A DNA stretch of 64,000 bases from Carnobacterium sp. 17-4 (GCF_000195575.1 NC_015391.1:470501-534500), one strand, 5' to 3'; counted from the stretch's first letter, positions 34,971 to 44,381 are shown. The notes: generated by a model not told the origin, from the sequence alone. Numbers and translations are program-made.

Positions 34971-35885
34971 ATGAGTTTAGTAGAAGTAAAAGGGTTAACT
35001 AAACGATTTGGGAAATTTACTGCTTTAAAAAACGTCGATCTCTCTGTAAATGAAGGTGAAATTTACGGATTTATTGGTCCCAATGGTGCCGGGAAATCCA
35101 CAACTATTCGTGTTTTACTTGGGATGTTGAAACCAAGTGAAGGACAAGTAACGATTTTTGGGCAAGACGCTTGGAAAGATGCTGTAGAAATTCATAAACG
35201 GGTTGCATATGTTTCAGGTGAGGCTAAACTATGGCCCAATTTAACTGGCGGTGAAGTAATTGATTTATTCATAGCCATGCGCGGCAATGGAAATCAAAAC
35301 CGGCGTGATGAATTGATTCAACTGTTTAAACTGGATCCGTCAAAAAAATGCCGCACTTATTCGAAAGGGAATCGACAAAAAATAGCCTTAATCGCTGCAT
35401 TTGCTTCTGAGGCAGACTTGTATATTCTTGATGAACCAACTGCGGGTTTGGATCCATTGATGGAGCGTATTTTTCAAGAACTTATTTTAGAGATGAAACA
35501 ACAAGGTAAGAGTGTATTGTTGTCGAGTCATATTCTTTCTGAAGTTGAAAAGCTGTGTGATCGGGTAGCCATTATTCGCGAAGGTGAAATTATTGAAACA
35601 GGAACATTAGCTGAGATGCGCCATTTGACACGAACAAAATTAACTGTTGAGACAAGTGAACCTTTGATAGATTTGCTCGAGCTAAAAGGTGTACATGATG
35701 TTGTCCAGACAAATACGGGATGGGTATTCCAGGTAGACAGCGAAGAACTCGCGAAAGTTATTCGCCATATCAGTCAATTTGGTATTTTGAAACTTGAAAG
35801 TGCTCCTCCGACTTTGGAAGATTTATTTATACGCCACTACAAAGGGGACAGTCAGGAACAAAGTGGCTTAAAAGGGGGTGTCTAG
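34971..35885 (+). CDS. ABC exporter ATP-binding protein
   Basis: 304 residues. Walker A GPNGAGKST (about 37-45), signature YSKGNRQKIALI (a degenerate LSGGQ seen in this export subfamily), Walker B LYILDEPTAGLD and switch SSHIL; the C-terminal 80 residues resemble the DUF4162 accessory domain of drug-exporter ATPases. It ends 2 bases before the permease gene. Likely partner in an antibiotic or lipid exporter. Confidence 0.88.
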   Translation: MSLVEVKGLTKRFGKFTALKNVDLSVNEGEIYGFIGPNGAGKSTTIRVLLGMLKPSEGQVTIFGQDAWKDAVEIHKRVAYVSGEAKLWPNLTGGEVIDLFIAMRGNGNQNRRDELIQLFKLDPSKKCRTYSKGNRQKIALIAAFASEADLYILDEPTAGLDPLMERIFQELILEMKQQGKSVLLSSHILSEVEKLCDRVAIIREGEIIETGTLAEMRHLTRTKLTVETSEPLIDLLELKGVHDVVQTNTGWVFQVDSEELAKVIRHISQFGILKLESAPPTLEDLFIRHYKGDSQEQSGLKGGV

Positions 35886-35887
35886 CG

Positions 35888-37486
35888 ATGGTTGGTCAGC
35901 ATTTTAAAGGAACTGGTCAGATCATACGACTGCTTTTCCAACAAAATGGAGTAAAAATTGTTTTATGGTTAAGTGGTTTGATTGGTGTTTCAATCGCTAC
36001 AGTAACTGCCTATACAACTATTTATACCGGTCAAAAAGAGATCATAGAATTTGGTTTGACAATGCAAAATCCAGCTATGATAGCCATGCTAGGATCGCTT
36101 TATGAAGTGGATACCTTTAATTTAGGGGCTGTTTTTGCAAGTGAAATGTTATTATTTTCAGCTATTGCAGCCAGCGTTATGAATATATTATTGGTCAGTT
36201 CTAGTACGAGGATGGATGAAGAAGAAGGCCGATTGGAAATGATTCTAGCATTACCTGTGGGACGGCTAGCATATTTAGCTGCAACAATTAGTATGATGGT
36301 TATCGTAAATAGTCTATTGTTTATGATTTTGTCGCTAGGTCTAGGGTTATTTAACCACGAAGCGTTTAGTGTAGAATCTGCTTTGCTATATGGGGGTATC
36401 CTTGCAAGCACAGGGCTATTTTTTGCAAGCGTGACCGCCGTTACAGCACAATTAGCTGAAACATCTAGAGGTGCTACAGGAATTTCTTTTGCGGTACTAA
36501 TAACTGCCTACATCATAAGAGCTGTTGGAGATGTTAACAATGAGATGCTGTCACTCGTTTCCCCATTAGGTTGGACTGTTCGAACAGCGGTATTTGTCGA
36601 CAATGACTGGTGGCCAGTTAGTGCATTAATTAGTGGGATGGCTATTTTATTAGTGAGTGCCTTTTATTTGAACCAGCAAAGGGACATTAATGCTGGATTA
36701 TTACCTGAGCGTAAAGGAAAAGTTTACGCTTCGAATGTGTTAAAGAGCCGATTCGGCTTAACTTGGCGATTGGAAAAAGGAACGATTATTTCATGGGCCA
36801 TTGGTGTTTTTCTAATGAGTGCTGCTTTCGGTTCTATTTTAGGCGATTTAGAAGCTTATTTCTCGGACTTTGAATTGGTTCAAGTCATCTTAGGCGATGA
36901 CTTAAGTGATTCTATGACTGAACAGTTTATTACATTGTTGGTGGGTATTATGTCTGTTTTTGCTGCTGTTCCAGCGGTATCGGTCTTATTAAAACTGAAA
37001 AAGGAAGAACGATTGGGGCGAACGGAAAACTTATATAGTCGATCTGTTTCTCGAAATAAAGTGATGGGAAGTTATTATACTATAGCATTTTTAACGGCTG
37101 TACTGATGCAATTGCTGATTGGATTAGGGTTGTATGCTTCGGCAAGTCAAATTATAAAAACAACTATTGGCGTAGGAACAGTTATCGCATCTGGGCTAGT
37201 CTATATTCCGGCAATTCTGGTGGTTTTAGGATTAACAACAGTACTTGTAGGAGTATTTCCTAAGAGAACAGGCTTGATTTGGATCTATGTAACTTTTGCT
37301 ATTTTGGTCATCTACCTTGGCAATTTACTCGAATTTCCAGAGTGGGTAAATAATATCTCTGCCTTCCATCACATACCTCAACTGCCAAATGAAGAAATTG
37401 CTTGGTCCCCTCTTATTACGTTAAGTCTAGTAGGGGTTGGTCTTACTATCATAGGGTTTTTAGGCTACAACAAAAGGGATATCTAA
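35888..37486 (+). CDS. ABC exporter permease (polyketide-antibiotic-exporter-like)
   Basis: 532 residues with about twelve membrane spans arranged as two six-span halves, an architecture like the TM-exporters of polyketide antibiotics and nisin/bacitracin-type ABC-2 exporters. The motif TRMDEEEGRLEMILALPVGR (about 103-122) precedes a coupling helix, repeated around KKEERLGRTENLYSRSVSRN. Coupled to the ATPase gene. No regulator or immunity partner is adjacent. Confidence 0.8.
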   Translation: MVGQHFKGTGQIIRLLFQQNGVKIVLWLSGLIGVSIATVTAYTTIYTGQKEIIEFGLTMQNPAMIAMLGSLYEVDTFNLGAVFASEMLLFSAIAASVMNILLVSSSTRMDEEEGRLEMILALPVGRLAYLAATISMMVIVNSLLFMILSLGLGLFNHEAFSVESALLYGGILASTGLFFASVTAVTAQLAETSRGATGISFAVLITAYIIRAVGDVNNEMLSLVSPLGWTVRTAVFVDNDWWPVSALISGMAILLVSAFYLNQQRDINAGLLPERKGKVYASNVLKSRFGLTWRLEKGTIISWAIGVFLMSAAFGSILGDLEAYFSDFELVQVILGDDLSDSMTEQFITLLVGIMSVFAAVPAVSVLLKLKKEERLGRTENLYSRSVSRNKVMGSYYTIAFLTAVLMQLLIGLGLYASASQIIKTTIGVGTVIASGLVYIPAILVVLGLTTVLVGVFPKRTGLIWIYVTFAILVIYLGNLLEFPEWVNNISAFHHIPQLPNEEIAWSPLITLSLVGVGLTIIGFLGYNKRDI

Positions 37487-37505
37487 GGATGATAAGTTAG
37501 TCGCT

Positions 37506-37548
37506 TTTAATAAAGGTTGAAAAGGTCATTTACTTTAATAAAGGTTGA
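37506..37548. repeat. 15-bp direct repeat
   Basis: TTTAATAAAGGTTGA occurs at 37506-37520 and again at 37534-37548, 28 bases apart, just after the ABC exporter gene and before the phnF-like gene. It could be a regulator-binding pair or a local duplication. Confidence 0.5.
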
Positions 37549-37732
37549 TTTATAGCTGTAGAATTCGTGTGCTTTTTAAGTAATAGGAGCTTGATAAAAT
37601 ACGATAAATGATATAACGTTAAGTCATAACTAGGTAAGAACTTGATTAAGAGTAACGTGAAGGTTCTTTTTAAAATAGAGAATGCACGATTTAATCAGCG
37701 GAAATATTATTTGAAATGAGGACGGAATTTTT

Positions 37733-38446
37733 ATGGAAATAACAGAAACAGAGATGCGTGATTATATTTTGGAAAAAATTATTCGCCATGAATTTCCAAC
37801 AAATAAAAAGTTGCCAAGTGAAAATGAATTAGCAGATTATTTTGGGACGACTCGTAACAGAATTAGAAAAGTTTACCAAATGTTGGAAGCTATGGGCTAT
37901 ATCACTTCAAAACAAGGAATCGGTCATTTTCCACGTGAAAAAGGCCCCACTATCGAACTTGCATTGCGAGGAGATATCAGCTTTTCAGAAAAGATGAAAC
38001 AGCAAGGTATAGCGTATCAATCGATCAATATCCATTGTCTTCCGATTCAATTGAACGAAAGTGACGATCGTCAGCAGCTGTTTTCTAATGAAGGCCAAGT
38101 GTATGAAATTTGTCGGTTGCGCATCGTTCATGGTAAACCAGCAGCATTGCACTACTCTTATGTGTCTACTGAGACATTCCCGAATATTGCAGAAGATGGG
38201 AAAAAAATTACTTCAATATTCAATTATTATTTTAAAAAGGGGTTCTCGAATTTTACAAGTAGCGGTTCTGAGTTAAGTATTTCATTTCCGCAATTAGAGG
38301 AACAAAGATTGCTCAAATGCGGAGAATTAGTACCCTTATTAATAATGAAAAGTGATTGTCGAGATAAAAAAACTGACAAACTCCTTGAAATAACTAAAAT
38401 TATTTATCGGAGTGATTTGTTTAAATATAAAATTGAAATAGATTAA
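37733..38446 (+). CDS. phnF: GntR-family regulator of the phosphonate locus (PhnF-like)
   Basis: 237 residues: an N-terminal winged helix-turn-helix (residues about 5-72, KLPSENELADYFGTTRNRIR) and a C-terminal UTRA ligand-binding domain (about 90-235). This HutC/PhnF-type architecture and the position immediately before the C-P lyase genes make it the probable repressor of the phn operons. Its own terminator separates it from phnG. The ligand is not visible from sequence. Confidence 0.8.
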   Translation: MEITETEMRDYILEKIIRHEFPTNKKLPSENELADYFGTTRNRIRKVYQMLEAMGYITSKQGIGHFPREKGPTIELALRGDISFSEKMKQQGIAYQSINIHCLPIQLNESDDRQQLFSNEGQVYEICRLRIVHGKPAALHYSYVSTETFPNIAEDGKKITSIFNYYFKKGFSNFTSSGSELSISFPQLEEQRLLKCGELVPLLIMKSDCRDKKTDKLLEITKIIYRSDLFKYKIEID

Positions 38447-38448
38447 AG

Positions 38449-38487
38449 AAACCGCTTGACTGCGACAAACAGTCAAGCGGTTTTTTT
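38449..38487 (+). terminator. Terminator after phnF
   Basis: AACCGCTTGACTG pairs with CAGTCAAGCGGTT around a short loop, followed by seven T residues. Confidence 0.9.
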
Positions 38488-38587
38488 GTTGTGCTTTTAT
38501 AGGAGTAGAAGGACGTGAACTATTGGGTAGCTTAGTAGATAGAAAAGGTTCAATGATGAAGCAGGAGTTAACAATAAAAGTCTTAAT

Positions 38588-38638
38588 TTAACAAACGATA
38601 ACAATACTTTACAAACCTTTACGCAAATTTCATAGTAT
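38588..38638 (+). promoter_or_regulatory. PhoP-box-like repeats and promoter of the phn operon
   Basis: TTAACA (38588), ATAACA (38598), TTTACA (38608) and TTTACG (38618) repeat every 10 bases and are followed by a -10 like TAGTAT (38633-38638). This is the Gram-positive PhoP-type pattern. A short inverted repeat ACTTG-GCGA-CAAGT (38642-38655) just after the -10 could be the PhnF operator. Confidence 0.6.
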
Positions 38639-38684
38639 CCCACTTGGCGACAAGTTAGACTAAATTTCGAAGGGGGCGTTCCAC

Positions 38685-39107
38685 ATGAATAGAAAAAGAA
38701 GGACACGCATTTTAATCGATTTTGGAAAAGAAGAGTCACTCAAGTTAGCTGAAATAATTGAAAATAATTATCCCATTGAAATGATTTCTGAACCAAGCGA
38801 GGCATTGACTATGATCAAGGTGAGAGAGTCAGCCAAAAATTCACTCTTTTATTTAGGCGAAGTGCTAATTACAGAAACAAAAGTACGCATTGAAGGTAAA
38901 GTTGGAATCGGTATTGTAAAAGGCCATGAAACAAAATTTTCCAGAGCGTTAGCAATCATCGATGCGGCATACAGTGCTGAATTGCCAGAAACAGCTGAGT
39001 GGTTCAGAATCTTGAAAGATATAGAGACAACAGGTGAAGAAGCCGTTGGAGAGAAACAAAGACAACTAGCTCAAACAAAAGTAAATTTCGAAACAATGAA
39101 TCAATAG
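38685..39107 (+). CDS. phnG: C-P lyase core subunit PhnG
   Basis: 140 residues. Has the PhnG pattern: MIKVRESAKNSLFYLGEVLITETKV (read in two halves) followed by GIGIVKGHE and RALAIIDAAYSA. PhnG is part of the PhnGHIJ core complex that, with PhnI, couples ATP to the phosphonate to give ribose methylphosphonate triphosphate. First gene of the structural operon, with AGGGGGCG as ribosome-binding site, 9 bases before phnH. Other phn genes continue without a gap. Confidence 0.9.
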   Translation: MNRKRRTRILIDFGKEESLKLAEIIENNYPIEMISEPSEALTMIKVRESAKNSLFYLGEVLITETKVRIEGKVGIGIVKGHETKFSRALAIIDAAYSAELPETAEWFRILKDIETTGEEAVGEKQRQLAQTKVNFETMNQ

Positions 39108-39116
39108 GAGGATAAC

Positions 39117-39692
39117 ATGCAAAACAAAGTGAAGGATACGCAAAGAGTTTTCCGAAATATTTTGGATAGTTTATCTCGTCCAGGAAAAATCGTTGAATTG
39201 GGAACGACATTTGACTATCAGACAAGTCTTTTGGATGAAACAATGGATATCTTGATGACTTTATTAGACGGTGAAGTGACATTTCATTTAGTAGGTGAAG
39301 AACCAACAGCTATTGAAGAAATAAAAATTCGAACGTTAGCTACTTTCGTACCACTTATTGAAGCAGATTATATTATTCTGCCAGATGGAACAAATCAAGA
39401 TTATTTGATTAATGTTTTTCAGCAAGCTAAGAAAGGGACTTTAATGGATCCCAATCGTAGTGCAACAGTAATTATCGAAACAGAAAACCTAACAACTAGT
39501 GAAAAATATACATTAAGTGGACCAGGCGTGAATGGTAGTCGTGAAGTAGCTATTCCCACTGCTGAGTTTTGGATTGAGGCACGTAATGAAGCAATAAGCG
39601 AGTTTCCTCTAGGTGTTGACTGTTTTATCATTGACCAATTTGGACAATGTATGGGTCTGCCACGAACAACAAAAATGAGAGAGGTGCGCTAA
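39117..39692 (+). CDS. phnH: C-P lyase core subunit PhnH
   Basis: 191 residues with the family beginning RVFRNILDSLSRPGKIVEL and the C-terminal GPGVNGSREVAIPTAEFW and FPLGVDCFIID. PhnH is the dimer-forming subunit at the centre of the PhnGHIJ core complex. Its stop codon abuts the phnI start (TAA-ATG), so translation is coupled. Confidence 0.92.
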   Translation: MQNKVKDTQRVFRNILDSLSRPGKIVELGTTFDYQTSLLDETMDILMTLLDGEVTFHLVGEEPTAIEEIKIRTLATFVPLIEADYIILPDGTNQDYLINVFQQAKKGTLMDPNRSATVIIETENLTTSEKYTLSGPGVNGSREVAIPTAEFWIEARNEAISEFPLGVDCFIIDQFGQCMGLPRTTKMREVR

Positions 39693-40799
39693 ATGGGTTA
39701 TGTAGCAGTAAAAGGTGGACAAAAAGCCATTGAACGTTCCAATCTAGCATTGGATTACGACCGAATCAAAGATGGAAGAGTTTTAGATGTTGCTGATATC
39801 TTGGCAGGAATGCGACCTTTAGTCGATCAAGTCATGTCAGAAAGCAGTCTTTATGACGAAGAGCTGGCTGCATTGGCCATAAAACAAGCAAGTGGGAGTA
39901 TGGAGGAAGCTGTATTTTTAATGCGTGCCCACCGTTCAACTTTAGCAAGACTTTATTACACAAATACGACCAGCACAAAATCCATGTTCGTTGAACGACG
40001 CATTTCAGCTTCGTTTAAAGACATTCCAGGAGGGCAATTGCTAGGAAGTGCTAGTGATTTCAAGCAACGCTTCTTAGATTTTGATTTGCTGAATGAAACC
40101 CAAGAGCAGGTGCGAGAGACAGCTGAAAACTTCGAAAAAAAAGAATTTGATGCTCCAGTGATGAATTTACGGCAGCTTCCGAAAGTCATAGATTATCTGG
40201 AAGAAGAAGGATTGTATACTTCGCAACCACTAAACGACCGTGAACCTGATGATATTACCAAAAGCAGTATTCAATTCCCTACATCACGCAGCCAACGTCT
40301 ACAATCTTTGACTCGTGGCCAAACAGGGGCAGTTACCTCTTTAGGATATGCAGGAATTCGTGGTTACGGAGTAGCGTCACACCCAAATATCGGAGAATTA
40401 CGGGTTGGCGAATTGCCTCTCCATGTTTCTGATGCCCGTCATCCTGATGAAGAGGACCAAGCTTATTATATCGGTTCAATTATTACGACTGAAGTGGAAT
40501 CTTTTCTTCCTATTGATGTCACAGATAAAGATGGCAAAACGACGCAAAGTTTTGCGGTAGGCTATGGCCTGACATTCGGTCAAAATGAAACAAAAACAAT
40601 TGCAATGAGTGTTCTGGACTATTCGTTGGAGCATCCAGTAGATGGCTACCCAACTTCCGATGAAGAATTTGTGCTACTGCATGTGGATTCTGTCGAATCA
40701 ACTGGGTTCATCTCACATCTGAAGTTGCCGCATTACGTTACCTTCCAATCATTGCTGGATGGAATCCGAGAAATTAAAAAAGGAGGAACAGCAGAATGA
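39693..40799 (+). CDS. phnI: C-P lyase core subunit PhnI
   Basis: 368 residues, normal length. It contains the metal-binding pair His342-x4-His347 (ISHLKLPHYVTFQ), equal to E. coli His328 and His333 at the PhnI/PhnJ interface, and GYVAVKGGQKAIERS at the N-terminus. PhnI is the purine-ribonucleosidase that attaches the phosphonate to ATP ribose. The intact metal site indicates that this complex is under selection. It overlaps phnJ by 4 bases. Confidence 0.93.
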   Translation: MGYVAVKGGQKAIERSNLALDYDRIKDGRVLDVADILAGMRPLVDQVMSESSLYDEELAALAIKQASGSMEEAVFLMRAHRSTLARLYYTNTTSTKSMFVERRISASFKDIPGGQLLGSASDFKQRFLDFDLLNETQEQVRETAENFEKKEFDAPVMNLRQLPKVIDYLEEEGLYTSQPLNDREPDDITKSSIQFPTSRSQRLQSLTRGQTGAVTSLGYAGIRGYGVASHPNIGELRVGELPLHVSDARHPDEEDQAYYIGSIITTEVESFLPIDVTDKDGKTTQSFAVGYGLTFGQNETKTIAMSVLDYSLEHPVDGYPTSDEEFVLLHVDSVESTGFISHLKLPHYVTFQSLLDGIREIKKGGTAE

Positions 40800-41665
40800 A
40801 TTACCAAGGAAATTATGCTTTCCTCGATGAAAATTCAAAAAAAGAAATCCGTCGAACGATCTTGAAAGCTGTTGCTATTCCAGGTTATCAAGTGCCGTTT
40901 GCTTCTCGTGAGTTGCCAATTGCACGTGGTTGGGGAACAGGTGGGCTGCAAGTTAGTCTGTCGCTAGTTGGGGAAGAGGACGTTGTGAAAGTTATTGACC
41001 AAGGATCTGACGAAAGTGTCAATGCGGTCAACATTAAGAAGATGATTACGGATACAACTGGTGTGGATACAACAATCCATACGATTGAATCAACTATTAT
41101 CCAATCTCGCCACCGAATCCCTGAAGTACCTCTTACAGAAGAACAAATTTTAGTACTACAAGTTCCGCTTCCTGAACCACTGAGATTGATTGAGCCATCT
41201 GAGCGGAAGACGAAAGAAATGCACGCGTATGGAGAATACAGTGTTTCCTGGTTACACATCTTTGAACAAATTGTTCGTTATGGTAAAGCGTCAATGCAAT
41301 CGGATTATCCGGTTATCGTCAATGGTCATTATCTTATGGCGCCAAGTCCAATCCCGCGTTTCGATAATCCTAAAATGAATCAGAATGAGGGACTTATTCT
41401 ACTGGGAGCAGGTCGTGAGAAGAAAATCTACGCCGTTCCGCCTTATACAGATGTCGTTTCAATCGACTTCGAAGATTACCCATTTGAAACGGAAAGTTTC
41501 TCTGGAGCCGCATGTCGGATGACTGGTTTGACAGATGTTTTCCTTGATGAATTACAGGATGAAAAAACTGGAGAAAGCTATTATTTGACCAATGATCAGT
41601 CTTACATGTTGGAAGTCTTAAATGAACAACAAAACACAGTCACAGGAGGGGGCACACATGAATAA
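40796..41665 (+). CDS. phnJ: C-P lyase PhnJ homologue lacking three of four Fe-S/thiyl cysteines
   Basis: 289 residues and collinear with E. coli PhnJ (IPGYQVPF, RGWGTGGLQ, RHRIPEVPLT, DPSPIP-like APSPIPRFDNPKM, GAGREKKIYAVPP, LDE). In E. coli CX2CX21CX5C (Cys241, 244, 266, 272) holds the 4Fe-4S cluster and the thiyl-radical Cys272. Here the positions are Cys240, Thr243, Thr265 and Met271, with the same 2, 21 and 5 spacing and no other cysteine in the protein. So canonical radical-SAM C-P cleavage looks impossible as known. The reading frame is otherwise intact. Overlaps phnI by 4 and phnK by 8 bases. Confidence 0.9.
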   Translation: MNYQGNYAFLDENSKKEIRRTILKAVAIPGYQVPFASRELPIARGWGTGGLQVSLSLVGEEDVVKVIDQGSDESVNAVNIKKMITDTTGVDTTIHTIESTIIQSRHRIPEVPLTEEQILVLQVPLPEPLRLIEPSERKTKEMHAYGEYSVSWLHIFEQIVRYGKASMQSDYPVIVNGHYLMAPSPIPRFDNPKMNQNEGLILLGAGREKKIYAVPPYTDVVSIDFEDYPFETESFSGAACRMTGLTDVFLDELQDEKTGESYYLTNDQSYMLEVLNEQQNTVTGGGTHE

Positions 41666-42497
41666 TGAAGCGCCAGTGTTATCCGTTCGCAACATGAACA
41701 AACAGTTCGGTAAAGGCTGCATGACTTGTCAAGGACACCCTGAAAATCTTGAAATGAACTATTGTCCAAGTTGCGGGACCGTCTACGCTTGTCGAGATAT
41801 TTCTTTTGATCTTTATAAAGGTGAAATCATCGGCATCGTTGGCGAAAGTGGATCTGGAAAATCAACATTGATGAAGTCGCTCCATTTTGATATGGACGTA
41901 ACAAGTGGAGAATATCTATTGGCTGATTATAAAGAAGGCGCACAAAATGTCTTCGAAGTATCTTTACAACACCAAAAATGGATTCGCAATATGTTGCTGG
42001 GAATGGTCTATCAGAATCCGATTCTAGGGTTGCGGATGGAATTTTCTTCCATTGCCAATATTGCTGAAAAAATGATTGCCGCAGACCACAGGAATGTTGA
42101 AGCCATGTTTGATAGAGGACATGAGTTGCTCAATAAAGTAAATATTCCAACATTTCGTTCTAAAGAAGCCCCAGAAAATTTTTCGGGTGGTATGCAACAA
42201 AGAGTTCAAATTGCTAAAGCACTTTCGAACAATCCGCCAGTATTGTTGTTAGATGAAGTGACGACGGGTCTCGATTTGAGTGTGCAAGCGGATGTCTTAG
42301 ACTTGATCAAGACCATTCAGCGAGAGCTGCAAATTAGTATGATTGTCGTTTCGCATGATTTATCCGTTATACGCATGCTTTCTGATAGGACCATCGTGAT
42401 GTACAATGGTGAAATTATTGAAGAAGGGCTGACAGATCAGATCTTGGAAGACCCACAGCATGCCTATACGCAACAACTCGTCTATTCATTAATTTAG
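41658..42497 (+). CDS. phnK: C-P lyase ABC-type ATPase PhnK with cysteine-rich insert
   Basis: 279 residues from the ATG at 41658 (AGGAGGGGG upstream; the longer reading lies inside phnJ). Walker A GESGSGKST (62-70), signature FSGGMQQR, Walker B LLLDEVTTGLDL, switch SHDLS. An insert before the ATPase core, relative to E. coli PhnK, carries Cys21-x2-Cys24-x11-Cys36-x2-Cys39-x5-Cys45 ahead of RDISFDLYKGE. It could bind zinc or an iron-sulfur cluster. PhnK docks on PhnJ in the known complex, so the insert sits where PhnJ has lost its own cysteines (inference). Confidence 0.9.
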   Translation: MNNEAPVLSVRNMNKQFGKGCMTCQGHPENLEMNYCPSCGTVYACRDISFDLYKGEIIGIVGESGSGKSTLMKSLHFDMDVTSGEYLLADYKEGAQNVFEVSLQHQKWIRNMLLGMVYQNPILGLRMEFSSIANIAEKMIAADHRNVEAMFDRGHELLNKVNIPTFRSKEAPENFSGGMQQRVQIAKALSNNPPVLLLDEVTTGLDLSVQADVLDLIKTIQRELQISMIVVSHDLSVIRMLSDRTIVMYNGEIIEEGLTDQILEDPQHAYTQQLVYSLI

Positions 42498-42554
42498 ATA
42501 GTCAAAAAAGTGTAGTGGAGTTGAATACCAATTAAAACTAGCAGGGGGAAAGTC

Positions 42555-43733
42555 ATGTTCATTATCATAAATGGAGTAATCGTATTAGAGGAGTCATTAT
42601 TGGAAGACGCTGCAATCGTGGTTGAAGGAGATACCATCAAAAAAATCATGTCTATGGATGAAGTAGAGAGTTATGGTCCGGAATATCATATTCTGGATGC
42701 AGATGGAGGCTTTATTGCACCAGGGTTCGTGGACATTCATTCTGATTATATTGAGACGATCGTCTCGCCTCGTCCGACTGCGATGATGGATTTCGACATG
42801 GGGTTGCGCGAAAGCGAACGGATTCTAATTACACATGGAGTAACAACGATGTTCCATTCGCTTTCTTTATATAAAGGAGAAGATTTTGGAGCGAAACTCA
42901 TTCGCCAACCCAAACACGCGAACCGTTTAATCGAAGCAATCAATGATACACATAGTAAAGATCATCTTATCCGTCATCGTGTCCATGCTCGTTTTGAAAT
43001 TGATAATTTTGAAATGGTAGAACAAGTGAAAGAGCATATTAAAAATGGCAAGATTCACCTCATTTCTTTCATGGATCATACCCCTGGCCAAGGGCAGTAT
43101 CGCAATTTAGAAATATTCAAAAAAACAATTGCTGGCTATCAAGATATGACGGATGCAGAAGCAGAAACCATCATTGTGAAACATCAGGGCAAAGAAAAGA
43201 TTGCTTTTGATAAAATAGCTGAGATTGCTGAGGTAGCCGTAATAAATGGTATAGCAGTTGCTTCTCACGATGATGATTCAATCGGAAAGTTGGATATCGT
43301 CCAACGACTAGGTACAACAATCAGTGAATTTCCAACTACATTGGAAGTGGCAGTTGCCGCTCACAATGCAGGCTTATGGACCCTCGCTGGTGCACCAAAT
43401 ATTTTATTAGGCGGTTCGCATACAGGAAACCTCAGTGCTGCAGAAGGTATCCAACAAGGATATATTTCGATTCTATGCAGCGACTACTACCCATCAGCTT
43501 TGATTCATGCCATTTTTATCATGCACCAAAAATATGGCGTCAACCTAGTGGATATGTTTCGCATGTTGACCATTAATCCAGCAAAAGCTGTGAAGTTGGA
43601 TCATGAGATTGGCTCTATCAAAGAAGGTAAAAAAGCTGATTTATTACTGATTAAAGTAAAAGATGACTATCCCGCTATTAAATCCGTTATGGTTGATGGG
43701 AAAATCATCTACAGAACAGAGTATCGCCAATGA
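42555..43733 (+). CDS. phnM: Alpha-D-ribose 1-methylphosphonate 5-triphosphate diphosphatase PhnM
   Basis: 392 residues, amidohydrolase fold. Metal-binding [13 protein letters not shown] (the N-terminal His), [19 protein letters not shown] and the C-terminal [15 protein letters not shown] are typical of PhnM. It removes pyrophosphate from the ribose methylphosphonate triphosphate made by the core complex, upstream of the PhnJ step. It is 57 bases after phnK and overlaps the acyltransferase gene by 4 bases. Confidence 0.92.
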   Translation: MFIIINGVIVLEESLLEDAAIVVEGDTIKKIMSMDEVESYGPEYHILDADGGFIAPGFVDIHSDYIETIVSPRPTAMMDFDMGLRESERILITHGVTTMFHSLSLYKGEDFGAKLIRQPKHANRLIEAINDTHSKDHLIRHRVHARFEIDNFEMVEQVKEHIKNGKIHLISFMDHTPGQGQYRNLEIFKKTIAGYQDMTDAEAETIIVKHQGKEKIAFDKIAEIAEVAVINGIAVASHDDDSIGKLDIVQRLGTTISEFPTTLEVAVAAHNAGLWTLAGAPNILLGGSHTGNLSAAEGIQQGYISILCSDYYPSALIHAIFIMHQKYGVNLVDMFRMLTINPAKAVKLDHEIGSIKEGKKADLLLIKVKDDYPAIKSVMVDGKIIYRTEYRQ

Positions 43734-44353
43734 TTACCAACAAAAAAAGATTGACCCAAGAACCAACAATTGATCCTACAGCAAAAATGAAAAATGTTAC
43801 ATTTGGCATCTTTAATGAAATTGGAGAGCTAAATTCCATCGAAAATAGTCATTTCGACGACTATTCTTATACTGGTCAGTTTTGTTTCGTTCAAAATGCT
43901 CAAATTGGAAAGTTTGCGAATATTGCTGCAGCTGTCCGTATTGGACCAACTGATCATCCTTATGAACGTGCTTCATTGCATCACTTTACTTACCGGCCTG
44001 AAATGTATGGTTTTGCAGAAAGTGCTGAACAATCTTTTTTAGAACGCCGAGCTGACCGTATTACGACAATTGGACATGACACTTGGATCGGTCACGGCAC
44101 GATCATTATGCCAGAAGTTACGATTGGCAACGGGGCAATCATTGGAGCTGGAGCGATTGTAACAAAAGACATTCCTCCTTATGCAATTGCTGTTGGCGTT
44201 CCTGCAAAAGTGGTGAAATACCGTTTTGAACCAGAAATAATCAACGCACTTGAACATATTCAGTGGTGGGATTGGACACCGGAAGCGATCAAAGAACGGT
44301 TTGAGGATTTTAGAGAACCAATTGTAGATTTTGTGGAAAAATACAAAAAGTAG
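43730..44353 (+). CDS. Phosphonate-locus hexapeptide-repeat acyltransferase
   Basis: 207 residues forming a left-handed beta-helix (hexapeptide repeats: [63 protein letters not shown]), with the catalytic His near [12 protein letters not shown]. It belongs to the chloramphenicol-acetyltransferase-like/phn-linked transferase group found in many C-P lyase operons. The probable role is acetylation of an aminophosphonate or of a toxic intermediate, as PhnO does with a different fold; not proven. Coupled to phnM. Confidence 0.85.
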   Translation: MITNKKRLTQEPTIDPTAKMKNVTFGIFNEIGELNSIENSHFDDYSYTGQFCFVQNAQIGKFANIAAAVRIGPTDHPYERASLHHFTYRPEMYGFAESAEQSFLERRADRITTIGHDTWIGHGTIIMPEVTIGNGAIIGAGAIVTKDIPPYAIAVGVPAKVVKYRFEPEIINALEHIQWWDWTPEAIKERFEDFREPIVDFVEKYKK

Positions 44354-44381
44354 TTGAACAAAGATAAGAAGGAGGAAGACC

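Noticed and set aside
38642-38655. ACTTG-GCGA-CAAGT as definite PhnF operator
   Set aside because: Kept only as a remark: the repeat is short and no matching copy was seen before phnF itself.
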